A stretch of 64,000 nt of DNA from Mycobacterium scrofulaceum (GCF_001667885.1 NZ_LZJW01000019.1:149741-213740), one strand, 5' to 3'. Shown: positions 7,416 to 20,065, counted from the stretch's first letter. Numbers and translations are program-made. The notes: generated from the sequence alone by a model not told the origin.

Positions 7416-7925
7416 GTGACCGATAGTTCGCAGGACTGCTTGGTGCGACGCGCGCGGACCTCCGACGTTCCCGCGATCAAACAACTCGTCGACACCTACG
7501 CCGGCAAGATCCTGCTCGAGAAGAACCTGGTGACGCTGTACGAGGCCGTCCAGGAATTCTGGGTGGCCGAATCCGAGGGCGCGGTGGTCGGATGCGGCGC
7601 GCTGCACGTGATGTGGTCGGATCTGGGCGAGATCCGCACCGTCGCGGTCGATCCGGCGATGACGGGCCATGGTGTCGGCCACGCGATCGTCGACCGGTTG
7701 CTGGAGGTCGCGCGCGAGCTGCAGCTCAAGCGGCTGTTCGTGCTCACATTCGAGACCGAGTTCTTCGCCAAGCACGGGTTCACCGAGATCGAGGGGACGC
7801 CGGTGACCGCGGAGGTGTTCGAGGAGATGTGCCGCTCCTACGACATCGGTGTCGCGGAGTTTCTGGACTTGAGCTACGTCAAGCCCAACATTCTGGGCAA
7901 TTCCCGCATGCTGCTGGTGCTGTAG
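7416..7925 (+). CDS. argA: L-glutamate N-acetyltransferase (GNAT-type ArgA)
   Basis: A 169-aa GNAT acetyltransferase, homologous to Rv2747, which makes N-acetylglutamate for arginine synthesis. The acetyl-CoA loop reads VDPAMTGHGVGHAIV (about residues 80-95), and the family-specific C-terminus ends LSYVKPNILGNSRMLLVL. It is much shorter than the two-domain enterobacterial ArgA, as usual in actinobacteria. I preferred the GTG at 7416 (VTDSSQD), which fits the M. tuberculosis protein and a leaderless promoter; an ATG at 7398 adds six residues. Confidence 0.94.
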   Translation: MTDSSQDCLVRRARTSDVPAIKQLVDTYAGKILLEKNLVTLYEAVQEFWVAESEGAVVGCGALHVMWSDLGEIRTVAVDPAMTGHGVGHAIVDRLLEVARELQLKRLFVLTFETEFFAKHGFTEIEGTPVTAEVFEEMCRSYDIGVAEFLDLSYVKPNILGNSRMLLVL

Positions 7926-7930
7926 CCCGC

Positions 7931-7986
7931 CGAACGTGCTCTCATGGCGAGATTTCGGCCATTTTGTCGCCCTCAGAGCACGCTCG
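7931..7986. repeat. 56-bp palindromic dispersed element, copy 1
   Basis: Arms CGAACGTGCTCT and AGAGCACGCTCG pair with one G-T mismatch, and inner GGCGA pairs with TCGCC. It sits between the convergent argA and ftsK genes, where it can act as a bidirectional terminator. A second copy with 47 of 56 identical bases lies at 51408-51463. Confidence 0.7.
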
Positions 7987-8002
7987 GCGCTAGTCGTCGG
8001 CG

Positions 8003-10498
<2,496 letters not shown>

Positions 10499-10505
10499 GT
10501 CGGCA

Positions 10506-10511
10506 AGGGTA
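10506..10511 (-). promoter_or_regulatory. -10 box of a probable leaderless ftsK promoter
   Basis: The minus strand reads TACCCT at -13 to -8 before the ATG, with no Shine-Dalgarno sequence, predicting a start within a base of the ATG. Confidence 0.4.
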
Positions 10512-10676
10512 GTCGCATCGACATCATCTGCACCACCCGCCACACTGGTAACGGTTTGGTCATGTGACCCATCTGACGGGTGGCCCGCGAGGCCGTTTGA
10601 GTAGGGTGGACAACCGGTGACCCAGGTAACAAAGTCATGCACGTCACCCACCCCGTGAGCCCCAGGAGGCCCCAGC

Positions 10677-10991
10677 ATGCCCGTCGTCGTCGTTGCCACC
10701 ATGACCGTCAAACCGGAATCGGTCGACACAGTCCGCGACATCCTCACGCAGGCGGTGGAGGAAGTGCACAACGAACCGGGCTGCCAGTTGTACTCCCTGC
10801 ACCAGTCGGGTGAGACCTTCGTCTTCGTCGAACAATGGGCCGACCCCGAGGCGCTCAAGGCCCACAGCACCGCGCCCGCCGTCACCAAGATGTTCACCGC
10901 GGCCGGCGACCACCTCGCCGGGGCGCCGGACATCAAGATGCTGCAGCCCGTTCCCGCCGGGGACCCGGACAAGGGTCAGCTGCGGTCCTGA
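10677..10991 (+). CDS. ABM-domain monooxygenase-like protein (Rv2749)
   Basis: A 104-aa antibiotic-biosynthesis-monooxygenase (dimeric alpha+beta barrel) protein, homologous to Rv2749. Family features are [12 protein letters not shown] at the start, [13 protein letters not shown] in the middle, and [16 protein letters not shown]. These cofactor-free enzymes oxidise quinols or similar aromatics; the substrate here is unknown. AGGAGG lies 8 bases before the ATG. It is divergent from ftsK and its stop overlaps the next start (TGATG at 10989-10993), so it is coupled to the SDR gene. Confidence 0.9.
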   Translation: MPVVVVATMTVKPESVDTVRDILTQAVEEVHNEPGCQLYSLHQSGETFVFVEQWADPEALKAHSTAPAVTKMFTAAGDHLAGAPDIKMLQPVPAGDPDKGQLRS

Positions 10992-11809
10992 TGACCCGGC
11001 CACTCGAGGGCAAGGTCGCCTTCATCACCGGCGCGGCGCGCGGCCAGGGGCGAGCGCACGCGGTGCGGCTGGCCTCCGACGGCGCGGACATCATCGCGGT
11101 CGACCTGTGCGACCAGATCGCCAGCGTCCCCTATCCGCTGGCCACCGAGGAAGACCTCGCGCAGACCGTCAAACTGGTCGAGGACACGGGCTCGCGCATC
11201 GTGGCCGCTCGTGGCGACGTCCGCGACCGCGCGTCGCTGTCGGCCGCCCTGCAGGCCGGCCTCGACGAGTTCGGCCGGCTCGACATCGTCGTCGCCAACG
11301 CCGGCATCGCGCCGATGCAGTCCGGTGACGACGGCTGGCGCGATGTCATCGACGTCAACCTCACCGGCGTCTACAACACCATCAAGGCCGCCATCCCGAC
11401 CATGGTCAAGCAGGGCACCGGGGGCTCGATCGTGCTGATCAGTTCGAGCGCCGGCCTGGCCGGCGTCGGCAGCCCGGACGCCGGTTCGGTGGGGTATGCC
11501 GCCGCCAAACACGGCGTGGTGGGGTTGATGCGGGTGTATGCGAATCTGCTTGCAACGCAGTACATTCGGGTCAACTCGATACACCCCTCGGGTGTCGAGA
11601 CCCCGATGATCAACAACGAGTTCACCCGGGAGTGGCTGGCCAAGATGGCCGCCGCGACCGACACGCCCGGCGCCATGGGCAACGCCATGCCGGTGGAGGT
11701 GCTGGACGTCGAGGACGTCGCCAACGCGGTGGCGTGGCTGGTGAGCGACCAGGCCCGCTACATCACCGGCGTGACGTTGCCGGTGGATGCGGGCTTCCTG
11801 AACAAGTAG
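10991..11809 (+). CDS. mycofactocin-type short-chain dehydrogenase (Rv2750)
   Basis: A 272-aa SDR, homologous to Rv2750. The cofactor loop is [12 protein letters not shown] (about residues 13-24), the NAG motif is VVANAGIAP, and the catalytic set is Ser of LISSSAG with YAAAK (about residue 165). The GQGRAH form of the loop and the insert after it are typical of the mycofactocin-coupled SDR group, which keeps NAD tightly bound and passes electrons to mycofactocin. No mycofactocin biosynthesis gene is in the window. It is coupled to the ABM gene upstream and followed after 4 bases by a methyltransferase. Confidence 0.92.
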   Translation: MTRPLEGKVAFITGAARGQGRAHAVRLASDGADIIAVDLCDQIASVPYPLATEEDLAQTVKLVEDTGSRIVAARGDVRDRASLSAALQAGLDEFGRLDIVVANAGIAPMQSGDDGWRDVIDVNLTGVYNTIKAAIPTMVKQGTGGSIVLISSSAGLAGVGSPDAGSVGYAAAKHGVVGLMRVYANLLATQYIRVNSIHPSGVETPMINNEFTREWLAKMAAATDTPGAMGNAMPVEVLDVEDVANAVAWLVSDQARYITGVTLPVDAGFLNK

Positions 11810-11813
11810 TCGA

Positions 11814-12677
11814 ATGGCACGAAACCGCGCAGCGCAGACCGCCTTTGGACCGATGGTGCTGGCCGCCGTCGAACAGAACGAGCCACCGAGCCGCCGACTG
11901 GTCGACGACGACCTGGCGGAACTTTTCCTGCCGGCGCCGCTGCGGTTGCTCGTCGCGGCGACGCGCGTCCGGCCCGTGCGGCGCTTGATGATGCGCGGAT
12001 CGGAGTGGTCGGGCCGCGGGCTGTGGGCGAACCTGGCCTGCCGCAAGCGCTTTACCGGCGACAAGCTGGCCGAGGCGCTCGACGGGATCGACGCGGTCGT
12101 CATACTCGGCGCCGGACTGGATACCCGTGCCTACCTGTTGACCCGGCAGATTCGCATCCCCGTCTTCGAGGTCGACCTGCCCGTCAACGTCGCCCGGAAG
12201 GTCAAGACGGTCCTACGGGTGCTGGGTGGCCCGCCGATGTCGGTCCGGCAGGTGGCGCTGGACTTGGAGCGCGACGACCTGCTCACCGCCCTGGCCGAGC
12301 ACGGCTATCGCACCGACTACCGGGCCTTCTTCATCTGCGAGGGCGTCACGCAGTACCTGAGCGAGGCCACCGTCCGACGGACGCTGGAGGGGCTGCGCGC
12401 GGCCGCGCCGGGCAGTCGTCTGGTATTCACCTACGTCCGGCGGGATTTCATCGAAGGCAAGAACCGGTACGGCACCCGGACGCTCTATCACAGCGTCCGG
12501 CGGTTGTGGCGCTTCGGTTTACAGCCCGATGAGGTCGGCGCGTTCATCGGGGATTACGGCTGGCGGCTGCTGGAGCAGGCTGGCCCCGACGAGCTCGTCC
12601 AGCGCTACGTGGAGCCGACCGGTCGCAAACTCAAGGCTTCGCAACTGGAATGGTCGGCCTACGCGGAGAAGTTGTAG
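11814..12677 (+). CDS. SAM-dependent methyltransferase, Rv2751-like
   Basis: A 287-aa putative S-adenosylmethionine methyltransferase of the mycobacterial leucine-carboxyl-methyltransferase-like family. The SAM-binding motif is VVILGAGLDTRAY (about residues 93-105), followed by the acidic FEVDLP and the FICEGVTQYL motif (about residues 170-180). The substrate is unknown. It is co-directional with the ABM and SDR genes with a 4-base gap, so the three probably form one operon. It converges on rnj across a 63-base gap that holds a MIRU-like repeat. Confidence 0.88.
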   Translation: MARNRAAQTAFGPMVLAAVEQNEPPSRRLVDDDLAELFLPAPLRLLVAATRVRPVRRLMMRGSEWSGRGLWANLACRKRFTGDKLAEALDGIDAVVILGAGLDTRAYLLTRQIRIPVFEVDLPVNVARKVKTVLRVLGGPPMSVRQVALDLERDDLLTALAEHGYRTDYRAFFICEGVTQYLSEATVRRTLEGLRAAAPGSRLVFTYVRRDFIEGKNRYGTRTLYHSVRRLWRFGLQPDEVGAFIGDYGWRLLEQAGPDELVQRYVEPTGRKLKASQLEWSAYAEKL

Positions 12678-12692
12678 GACGGGTTGGACCTC

Positions 12693-12739
12693 GATGGTGG
12701 CGACCCGCTTCGCCCGGCTCCGCCGCGCTCGCGATCGCC
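12693..12739 (-). repeat. single MIRU-like repeat unit
   Basis: The minus strand begins GGCGATCGCGAGCGCGGCGG and matches, with few differences over about 47 bases, the 52-bp unit that is tandemly triplicated at 51238-51393. It lies between the convergent methyltransferase and rnj genes and ends next to the rnj stop codon. Confidence 0.7.
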
Positions 12740-12740
12740 A

Positions 12741-14417
12741 CTAGACCTCGATGACCGTCGGCACGATCATCGGCTGCCGCCGGTAGGTCTCGCCCACCCA
12801 CTTGCCGACGGTGCGGCGCACGGCCTGGGCGATTCGGCCCGGGTCGGTGATGTTGTCGGCGGCGAGCAGTTCTAGCTCCGCCTCGACCCGGCGCCCGGCG
12901 GGCTCGAGCGCCTTGGGGTCTTCGGAAAAACCCCGTGAGTGCAGGTGGGGCGCGACCACCGGGCGCCCGGTGCCGCGCTGGACGATGACGGTGACCGCGA
13001 CGAAGCCCGACGACAAGATCAGCCGCTCCCCGAGCGTGATGTCCCCGACGTCGCCGTCGATCAGCCCGTCGACGAACATCTTGCCGACCGGCACCGCCCC
13101 GGCGATCGACGCCGTGCCTGCCACCAGGTCGACGCTGACCCCGTTCTCCGCCAACAGGATCGACTCCTCCGGCACTCCGGTGCTGGCCGCCAGCTTGGCG
13201 TTCGCGCGCAGCATCCGCCAGGTGCCGTGCACCGGCATGACGTTGCGCGGCCGCACACCGTTGTAGAGGAACAGCAGTTCCCCGGCGTAGGCGTGGCCCG
13301 AAACGTGCACGCGGGCTTGGGCATTGGTGACGACGCGGGCACCGATCTTGGCGAGCGAGTCGATCACGCCATAGACCGCCTCCTCGTTGCCCGGGATCAG
13401 CGACGAGGCCAGCACGATCAGGTCGCCCGCCGTCAGCGTGATGCTGCGATGCTCGCCGCGCGACATCCGCGACAACGCCGACATGGGCTCGCCCTGAGTG
13501 CCGGTGGTGATCAGCACGACCCGCTCGGGCGGCATCATCTCGGCCGCGCCGATGTCGATCACGTCGGAATCGTCCACCCGCAGGAACCCGAGCTCGCGGG
13601 CGATGCCCATGTTGCGCACCATCGAGCGCCCGACGAAGGACACCCGCCGGCCCAAAGCGACAGCGGCATCGATGATCTGCTGCACCCGGTCCACGTTGGA
13701 GGCAAAGCACGCCACGATGACGCGGCCCTCCGCACCCCGGATCAGGCGGTGCAGCGTCGGTCCCACTTCGCTTTCCGACGGCCCCACGCCGGGGATCTCG
13801 GAATTGGTCGAGTCGCACAGGAACAGGTCCACCCCGGCGTCACCGAGGCGGGACATGCCGGGCAGATCGGTGGGCCGGCCGTCGAGGGGAAGCTGGTCGA
13901 GCTTGATGTCACCGGTGTGCAAGACGGTTCCCGCGCCGGTGTGGACGGCGATCGCCAGCGCGTCGGGAATGGAGTGGTTGACGGCGAAGTACTCGCATTC
14001 GAAGACGCCGTGGGTGCTGCGCTGCCCCTCGGTCACCTCGACGAACACCGGCTTGAGCCGGTGCTCACGGCATTTCGCCGCGACCAGCGCCAGGGTGAAC
14101 TTCGATCCGACGACCGGGATGTCGGGGCGCAGCTTGAGCAGGAACGGGATGCCGCCGATGTGATCCTCGTGCGCGTGGGTCAGTACCAGCGCCTCGATGT
14201 CGTCGAGCCGGTCGGAGATATGGCGCAGGTCCGGCAGGATCAGGTCCACCCCGGGCTCGTCGTGGGTGGGGAACATCACCCCGCAGTCGATGATCAACAG
14301 CCGGCCGAGGTGCTCGAAAACCGTCATGTTGCGGCCGATTTCGCTGATGCCGCCCAGCGCGGTGACCCGCAACCCACCCGTGGTCAAGGGACCAGGAGGA
14401 GCGAGGTCTACATCCAC
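12741..14417 (-). CDS. rnj: ribonuclease J
   Basis: A 558-aa metallo-beta-lactamase/beta-CASP ribonuclease, homologous to Rv2752c, with endo- and 5'-exoribonuclease activity in mRNA and rRNA maturation. The zinc-binding motif HAHEDHIG is near residue 84, and the upstream signature GGISEIGRNM is near residue 23. The beta-CASP domain (TTGTQGEP, near residue 315) and a short C-terminal domain follow. It is cytosolic. It lies 19 bases downstream of dapA, the same arrangement as in M. tuberculosis. Confidence 0.96.
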   Translation of the reverse strand: MDVDLAPPGPLTTGGLRVTALGGISEIGRNMTVFEHLGRLLIIDCGVMFPTHDEPGVDLILPDLRHISDRLDDIEALVLTHAHEDHIGGIPFLLKLRPDIPVVGSKFTLALVAAKCREHRLKPVFVEVTEGQRSTHGVFECEYFAVNHSIPDALAIAVHTGAGTVLHTGDIKLDQLPLDGRPTDLPGMSRLGDAGVDLFLCDSTNSEIPGVGPSESEVGPTLHRLIRGAEGRVIVACFASNVDRVQQIIDAAVALGRRVSFVGRSMVRNMGIARELGFLRVDDSDVIDIGAAEMMPPERVVLITTGTQGEPMSALSRMSRGEHRSITLTAGDLIVLASSLIPGNEEAVYGVIDSLAKIGARVVTNAQARVHVSGHAYAGELLFLYNGVRPRNVMPVHGTWRMLRANAKLAASTGVPEESILLAENGVSVDLVAGTASIAGAVPVGKMFVDGLIDGDVGDITLGERLILSSGFVAVTVIVQRGTGRPVVAPHLHSRGFSEDPKALEPAGRRVEAELELLAADNITDPGRIAQAVRRTVGKWVGETYRRQPMIVPTVIEV

Positions 14418-14436
14418 TTATCGGCCACCCTCTGCC

Positions 14437-15423
<987 letters not shown>

Positions 15424-15465
15424 TCACTGGCCCCACCCGCCCCGATAAGTCCGGGTATCGCCGAA

Positions 15466-15532
15466 GTGCCCGCCTCTGAGCGACAACGTCTCGGGCCGCT
15501 CATCGGGGTGGTTGTCGCTCAGAGGCGGGCAC
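15466..15532. repeat. perfect 22-bp inverted repeat hairpin
   Basis: Arms 15466-15487 (GTGCCCGCCTCTGAGCGACA then AC) and 15511-15532 are exact reverse complements with a 23-base loop. It lies in the 239-base gap between thyX and dapA, both on the minus strand, and could terminate thyX transcription. It resembles a dispersed palindromic element. The rest of the gap (15353-15465) shows nothing recognisable. Confidence 0.75.
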
Positions 15533-15578
15533 AACCCCGCATGCCCTTGGCGAGGTGACGGCAGTGAGAGCTGGGAGC

Positions 15579-16331
15579 TCAGGCTTCGGTCGCCAGCGGG
15601 CTGGTGGCCACCTCGGTCCCGTCGGCCAGGGTCGAGATCTCGAAGTCGGCGAACACCGCGGGCGCGGCGTCGGCGAGCTGGCGCAGACACTCGATCGCCA
15701 GCCGGCGGATCTCCACGTCGGCGTGCTCGCTGGCCCGCATGGCGATGAAGTGCCGCCAGGTCCGGTAGTTGCCGGTCACGACGATGCGGGTTTCGGTCGC
15801 GTTCGGCAGCACGGCCCGAGCGGCCTGCCGCGCCTGCTTGCGCCGCAGGATGGCGTTTGGCTGGTCGGCGAACCTTGCCTCCAGCTTGGCCAGCAGGTCG
15901 GCGTAGGTGGCCCGGCTGGCGTCGGCGGCCTCGGTCAGGATGCGCCGCAGTTCGGGGTCGTCCTCCATGCCCGGCGGCACCACGACCTGCGAGTCACCCT
16001 CCGGCACGTAGCGCTGCGACAGCTGCGAGAAGGAGAAATGCCGGTGCCGGATCAGCTCGTGCGTGAGCGATCGGGAGACGCCGGTGATGTAGAACGACAC
16101 GTTCGCGTGCTCGAGCACGGAGAAATGGCCCACGTCGATGATGTGCTTGATGTAGCCGGCGTTGGTCGCGGTCTTGGGATTGGGCTTCGACCAGCTCTGG
16201 TAGCAGGCGCGGCCGGCGAATTCGACCAATGCCGGCCCGCCGTCGGCGTCGGTGGTCCACGGCACGTCCGGCGGTGCCAAGAACTCGGTCTTGGCGATCA
16301 GTTGCACGCGTAGCGGCGCGGTCTCGGCCAC
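15579..16331 (-). CDS. thyX: flavin-dependent thymidylate synthase ThyX
   Basis: A 250-aa FAD-dependent thymidylate synthase, homologous to Rv2754c. It uses methylene-THF and NADPH and yields THF, unlike ThyA. The ThyX signature RHR-x7-S is met by [11 protein letters not shown] (near residue 95), with ILRRKQAR and [13 protein letters not shown] further on. The GTG at 16331 ([11 protein letters not shown]) matches the M. tuberculosis start, and TAAGGT lies at -13 to -8. thyA is also present at 21347, the usual mycobacterial redundancy. Confidence 0.96.
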   Translation of the reverse strand: MAETAPLRVQLIAKTEFLAPPDVPWTTDADGGPALVEFAGRACYQSWSKPNPKTATNAGYIKHIIDVGHFSVLEHANVSFYITGVSRSLTHELIRHRHFSFSQLSQRYVPEGDSQVVVPPGMEDDPELRRILTEAADASRATYADLLAKLEARFADQPNAILRRKQARQAARAVLPNATETRIVVTGNYRTWRHFIAMRASEHADVEIRRLAIECLRQLADAAPAVFADFEISTLADGTEVATSPLATEA

Positions 16332-16341
16332 GGCGCTCACC

Positions 16342-17403
16342 TTAACGTGGCGACCGAATGGCAAGCTCACCCGATATCAGCGGCGGGAGCAGCGCGTCGC
16401 GCAGCGCGGACAGCCGCGCGCTCTCGTCGCGGCGCGCATGGCACAGCGCGCCCAGGCCGGTGATCGTCTCCAACTGCGCGGCGGGCAGGCGCCGGACGTC
16501 GGGGACCTCGACGTCGAGCAGATCGCGCGGTTGGACCCGCTGGTGGCTCCCCGACGTACCGGCGACCCGACGCTGCAGCCATTCGGAGACCTCCGGTTGC
16601 CGCAAGCCCGACCACAGGGCCGACGCGTCCACACCCGCCGGCACCAGCACGACGAACTCGCTGCTGGCCAACGCCATTTCCGAGGGCAGGCGGAGCACGT
16701 TCCAGACCCGCGGGATCCGCGGGTTGAGCTTCGCGAACAACACGCACGGCCCCGACAGGAGGTACTTGCCGCTGCGGACGGACGCGCCGCCCACCAGATC
16801 GGGGTTCGCCCCGTCGTCGAACGCCGGAAGGCTGAAGTGCGCGACGACATCGTCGAATTCGGCCGCCTCGAGGAACGCCGTCGACCGGCTCGCCAGGCTG
16901 GACACCGGCGCGCGCCCGGGGGCCGACGCGGCGATCGCCACCATCAGGTTCTCGGCGGCCTCGACCACCCGGTGGTTGGCCGCGATCTTGTCGTCGAGGG
17001 CGCCGAGCAATTCGGCGATCGCCTGGCGCTGCGGCGCCGCCACGCTGTGCACCGCGACGTCGCGCAGGATCCGCTGGCTGAGCAGCGGCTGCCCCGATCC
17101 GGCTCGGTGATCCCCCAACCGGCAGGTTTGCAGCGCGTAGTACCAGTACCGCGTCTCACGCGGGTCCTTCGCCCGGCATACCAGCGCGTTCTCGGTGACC
17201 CAGACGTCCGCGTCGCAGTAGCGCAGGCTGCCGCACTGCGACCCGACGCGCCCGAGGACGATCACCGGCCCGGAAGCGTTGTGCTCGGCGGCATAACCGA
17301 TCGACCCGTTGGCGCCGTAGACGCGGAAGCGTCCGCCCTGCGTCTGCCGCGGCGCCCTGCCGCCGCTGCCGAAGTCCAGGTGGTCGCCCAGCGTGGTGTT
17401 CAC
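16342..17403 (-). CDS. hsdS: type I DNA-methyltransferase specificity subunit HsdS
   Basis: A 353-aa specificity subunit that sets the DNA target of HsdM. It shows two target-recognition domains (about residues 1-120 and 160-300). Each is followed by a conserved helix ([21 protein letters not shown] near residue 125, and a C-terminal helix ending [10 protein letters not shown]), so a bipartite target is expected. The start GTG at 17403 overlaps the hsdM stop as GTGA. No hsdR is found in the operon or window, so this looks like an orphan, probably epigenetic, methyltransferase. Confidence 0.9.
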   Translation of the reverse strand: MNTTLGDHLDFGSGGRAPRQTQGGRFRVYGANGSIGYAAEHNASGPVIVLGRVGSQCGSLRYCDADVWVTENALVCRAKDPRETRYWYYALQTCRLGDHRAGSGQPLLSQRILRDVAVHSVAAPQRQAIAELLGALDDKIAANHRVVEAAENLMVAIAASAPGRAPVSSLASRSTAFLEAAEFDDVVAHFSLPAFDDGANPDLVGGASVRSGKYLLSGPCVLFAKLNPRIPRVWNVLRLPSEMALASSEFVVLVPAGVDASALWSGLRQPEVSEWLQRRVAGTSGSHQRVQPRDLLDVEVPDVRRLPAAQLETITGLGALCHARRDESARLSALRDALLPPLISGELAIRSPR

Positions 17404-18773
17404 CGCAGGCGCTCCAATTGTTGGCGCACAACGCCTTCCAGGCGCGCGGAGTCGTCGAGCGCCGACAGCAGGTCGCCGGTCAGCCGGACGATCCTGGCCT
17501 CGACCGGCTCGGTGTCGTTTTCGGTGGCGGGCGCACCGACATAGCGGCCCGGCGTGAGCGGATAACCGGCCGCCGCGATGTCGTCGAGCGACACGGACGC
17601 GCAGAATCCCGGAATGTCCTGATAGGCAATGCCCTTCGCGGCCGCGGATTCCGACGCACGCCACGCGTGATAGGTGTCGCCGATCCGGACGATCTCCTGG
17701 TCCGTCAGCTCCCTCTCGGCGCGCTCCACCAGGCGGCCGAACCCGCGGGCGTCGATGAACAGCACCTGACCGGACCGCTCGCCCTTGTCGGTGTCGAAGA
17801 ACCACAGGCACACCGGAATCGAGGTGCTCCGGAACAGTTGCGCGGGCAGGGCGACCATGCACGACACCAGGTCGGCGTCGACGATCCGTGCGCGAATAGC
17901 GCCCTCCCCCAACGTGTTCGACGACATCGAGCCGTTCGCCATGACGACGCCGGCCTTACCGCCTGGGGCCAGTTTCGACAGGATGTGTTGAATCCAGGCG
18001 TAGTTGGCGTTGCCGGCGGGCGGGACACCGAACCGCCAGCGCGGGTCGCGCTCGTCGCGCGCCCAATCCCTGATGTTGAACGGCGGATTGGCCATCACGT
18101 AGTCCATCTGCACGCCGGCATGCAGGTCGTCGACGAACGTGTCGGCCCAGCGCGCGCCCAGGCCGGTGCTGTCGATGCCGTGCACGGCGAGGTTCATCTT
18201 CGCCATCCGCCAGGTCTGTTCGACGCTTTCCTGCCCGCAGATGGTGACCTGCGCGGGATCGCCGTCGTGCTCGGCGATGAACCGCTCGGTCTGCACGAAC
18301 ATGCCGCCCGATCCGCAGCACGGGTCATACACCCGACCGCTCGACGGCTCCAGCACCTCGACGAGCACACGGACCACGCTGGGCGGGGTGAAGAATTCCC
18401 CGCCCCGCCGGCCCTCGGCGCGCGCGAAATTGCCCAGGAAGTACTCGTACACCTCGCCCATCAGGTCCCGCGCGCGGCCCGGCTCGCCGAACCGCGCGGC
18501 GTCGAGCAGGCGAAGCAGCTCCCCGAGCCGGCGCCGGTCGAGGTTCTCGTACAGCCGCGGCAGCGCCGCGGCCTCCATCGCGTCATCGAGGAGGCGCCCG
18601 GCGTTCGACGATTCCGCGTTGTCCACCAACGACTTCCACTGCTGGGCAGCCGCGTGCTTGAGGTACACCAGCCCGAGAATGACGTCCTTGTACTGGCCGG
18701 CCGACAGCGAGCCGCGCAGCTTGTTCGCCGCACTCCAGAGCGTGTCCTTGAGGTCCTTGTCCGTCGCCCGCAT
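17400..18773 (-). CDS. hsdM: type I DNA N6-adenine methyltransferase HsdM
   Basis: A 457-aa modification subunit. The helical N-terminal domain (LKDTLWSAANKLRGSL) precedes the SAM motif YDPCCGSGGMF (residues 149-159) and the catalytic MANPPFNI (residues 228-235), the N6-adenine MTase hallmarks. It is somewhat shorter than the roughly 500-aa family norm but contains all key motifs. The ATG at 18773 overlaps the upstream gene stop by one base (TGATG), and its own stop overlaps hsdS. An N-terminal extension to 19118 is a frame shadow of the upstream gene. Confidence 0.93.
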   Translation of the reverse strand: MRATDKDLKDTLWSAANKLRGSLSAGQYKDVILGLVYLKHAAAQQWKSLVDNAESSNAGRLLDDAMEAAALPRLYENLDRRRLGELLRLLDAARFGEPGRARDLMGEVYEYFLGNFARAEGRRGGEFFTPPSVVRVLVEVLEPSSGRVYDPCCGSGGMFVQTERFIAEHDGDPAQVTICGQESVEQTWRMAKMNLAVHGIDSTGLGARWADTFVDDLHAGVQMDYVMANPPFNIRDWARDERDPRWRFGVPPAGNANYAWIQHILSKLAPGGKAGVVMANGSMSSNTLGEGAIRARIVDADLVSCMVALPAQLFRSTSIPVCLWFFDTDKGERSGQVLFIDARGFGRLVERAERELTDQEIVRIGDTYHAWRASESAAAKGIAYQDIPGFCASVSLDDIAAAGYPLTPGRYVGAPATENDTEPVEARIVRLTGDLLSALDDSARLEGVVRQQLERLR

Positions 18774-19996
18774 CAGCAGGCCGCCCGCAGGTCGGCGGCC
18801 AGGTCGCCCCGGGTCGCGACGCTGAAGCCGCCCAGCCCCAGCCACGACGCCATGGACCGCAGTTCGCCGGCCAGCGCCTCGACCACGCGGGGCCGCGGGG
18901 CGTCGGGCTCGCCGAAGGCGCCCATGACGCGCAGCGTGTCGGCGGTCCGGTCGGCCTTGAGGTCGACCCGCGCGACCAGCTGCCCGTTCATCAGCAGCGG
19001 CCACACGTAGTAGCCGTATTGACGCTTGGCTTCCGGCGTGTAGATCTCGATGCGGTAATGAAAACCGAACAGCCGCTCCACCCGGGGCCGGAAGAAGATC
19101 AGCGGGTCGAACGGACACAACAGCGCCGTGCCGCGGTCGGCCCGTGGCACCGCCCGACCGGCGCGCAGGTAGGCCGGCGCGGGCCAGCCGTCGATCTCGA
19201 CCCGCTCGATCTCGCCCGCGCTGAGCAGGGCGGCGACGGCCGGCTTGACCTGCTGGGCCGACAGCCGGAAGTAATCGCGGATGTCGGCCTCGGTGCCGAC
19301 GCCCAGCGCGGTGGCCGCCCGCAGCGTGAGTTCCCGGACGGCCTCGTCGTCGTCGACCTGCCGCGCCAGCACGTCCGCCGGCAGCACGCGTTCGACCAGG
19401 TCATAGTGGCGGGCGAAGCCCACCCGCGTGGCCGTGGTGAGCACGCCGGCGGCAAACAACGCCTCGGCGACCCACTTGGTGTCGCTGCGGTTCCACCAGG
19501 TGCCCTTCTTGCGGCGCGGCGCGGCGTATTTCGAGGCGAGGTGCGCCTCGATCTGCCCTGCGGTGCTGGGGCCGAGTTCGCCGACGGCGGCGACGATGTC
19601 CTCGGCGAGTTGAGGGTTGGCCTTAACGATGTGGGTGCCCCAGCGACCGTGGCGGTACTGGCGCATTCGCCACCGCAGCAGCGGCCAGTCGTCGACGGCC
19701 ACCAGCGCGGCCTCGTGCGCCCAGTATTCGGCCAGCAGCCGCGCCGAACGCGGGCCCCAGGCGGCGCGATCCAACACGTCGCGGTCGTAGGGCCCGAGCC
19801 GACTGAACACCGGCGCGTAATGCGCACGCACCGCGACCGACACCGAATCAAGTTGCAGCACTTGGATTCTGGATATCAAGCGCCTCAAGTGGGCGCGGGT
19901 GATCGGACCGACGGGCCGGGGCTCGGTAAAACCTTGGGCCGCAACGGCGATTCGCCGGGCTTGCGCGGCCGACAGCCTGCGGGTCGGGATCGACAC
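18773..19996 (-). CDS. winged-helix YcaQ/AlkX-like DNA crosslink glycosylase
   Basis: A 407-aa HTH_42 (DUF1006) protein related to E. coli YcaQ (AlkX) and Streptomyces AlkZ, which unhook DNA interstrand crosslinks. The segment VLQLDSVSVAVRAH (about residues 43-56) holds the Q-x-D motif that is catalytic in the YcaQ branch; AlkZ has Q-x-Q. The C-terminal part has KRQYGYYVWPLLMNGQLV, conserved in the family. The GTG at 19996 was preferred to a TTG at 20026 because TATTCT lies at -13 to -8. It is the first gene of an operon with hsdM and hsdS. Confidence 0.85.
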   Translation of the reverse strand: MSIPTRRLSAAQARRIAVAAQGFTEPRPVGPITRAHLRRLISRIQVLQLDSVSVAVRAHYAPVFSRLGPYDRDVLDRAAWGPRSARLLAEYWAHEAALVAVDDWPLLRWRMRQYRHGRWGTHIVKANPQLAEDIVAAVGELGPSTAGQIEAHLASKYAAPRRKKGTWWNRSDTKWVAEALFAAGVLTTATRVGFARHYDLVERVLPADVLARQVDDDEAVRELTLRAATALGVGTEADIRDYFRLSAQQVKPAVAALLSAGEIERVEIDGWPAPAYLRAGRAVPRADRGTALLCPFDPLIFFRPRVERLFGFHYRIEIYTPEAKRQYGYYVWPLLMNGQLVARVDLKADRTADTLRVMGAFGEPDAPRPRVVEALAGELRSMASWLGLGGFSVATRGDLAADLRAAC

Positions 19997-20003
19997 GGCG
20001 CCG

Positions 20004-20009
20004 AGAATA
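20004..20009 (-). promoter_or_regulatory. -10 box of the ycaQ-like/hsdM/hsdS operon
   Basis: The minus strand reads TATTCT at -13 to -8 before the GTG at 19996, without a Shine-Dalgarno sequence. A leaderless operon start is likely. Confidence 0.45.
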
Positions 20010-20065
20010 CCGGCCGGGTGCGACAACGCTCGGCGTCGACGCGGCCTTACCCCGGCCGGGGCCGG

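Noticed and set aside
10558..10569. GGTCA-TG-TGACC as an operator between ftsK and the ABM gene
   Set aside because: The 5-base arms are short enough to arise by chance in this GC content and no regulator gene is adjacent, so it was not listed as a feature.
10499..10972. N-terminal extension of FtsK
   Set aside because: The extra 158 residues overlap the divergent ABM-domain gene and its promoter; the ATG at 10498 gives the usual basic N-terminus before the membrane segments.
16332..17862. hsdS frame extended to 506 aa
   Set aside because: The extra part lies opposite to no promoter and inside hsdM; the GTG at 17403 overlapping the hsdM stop is the expected coupled start.
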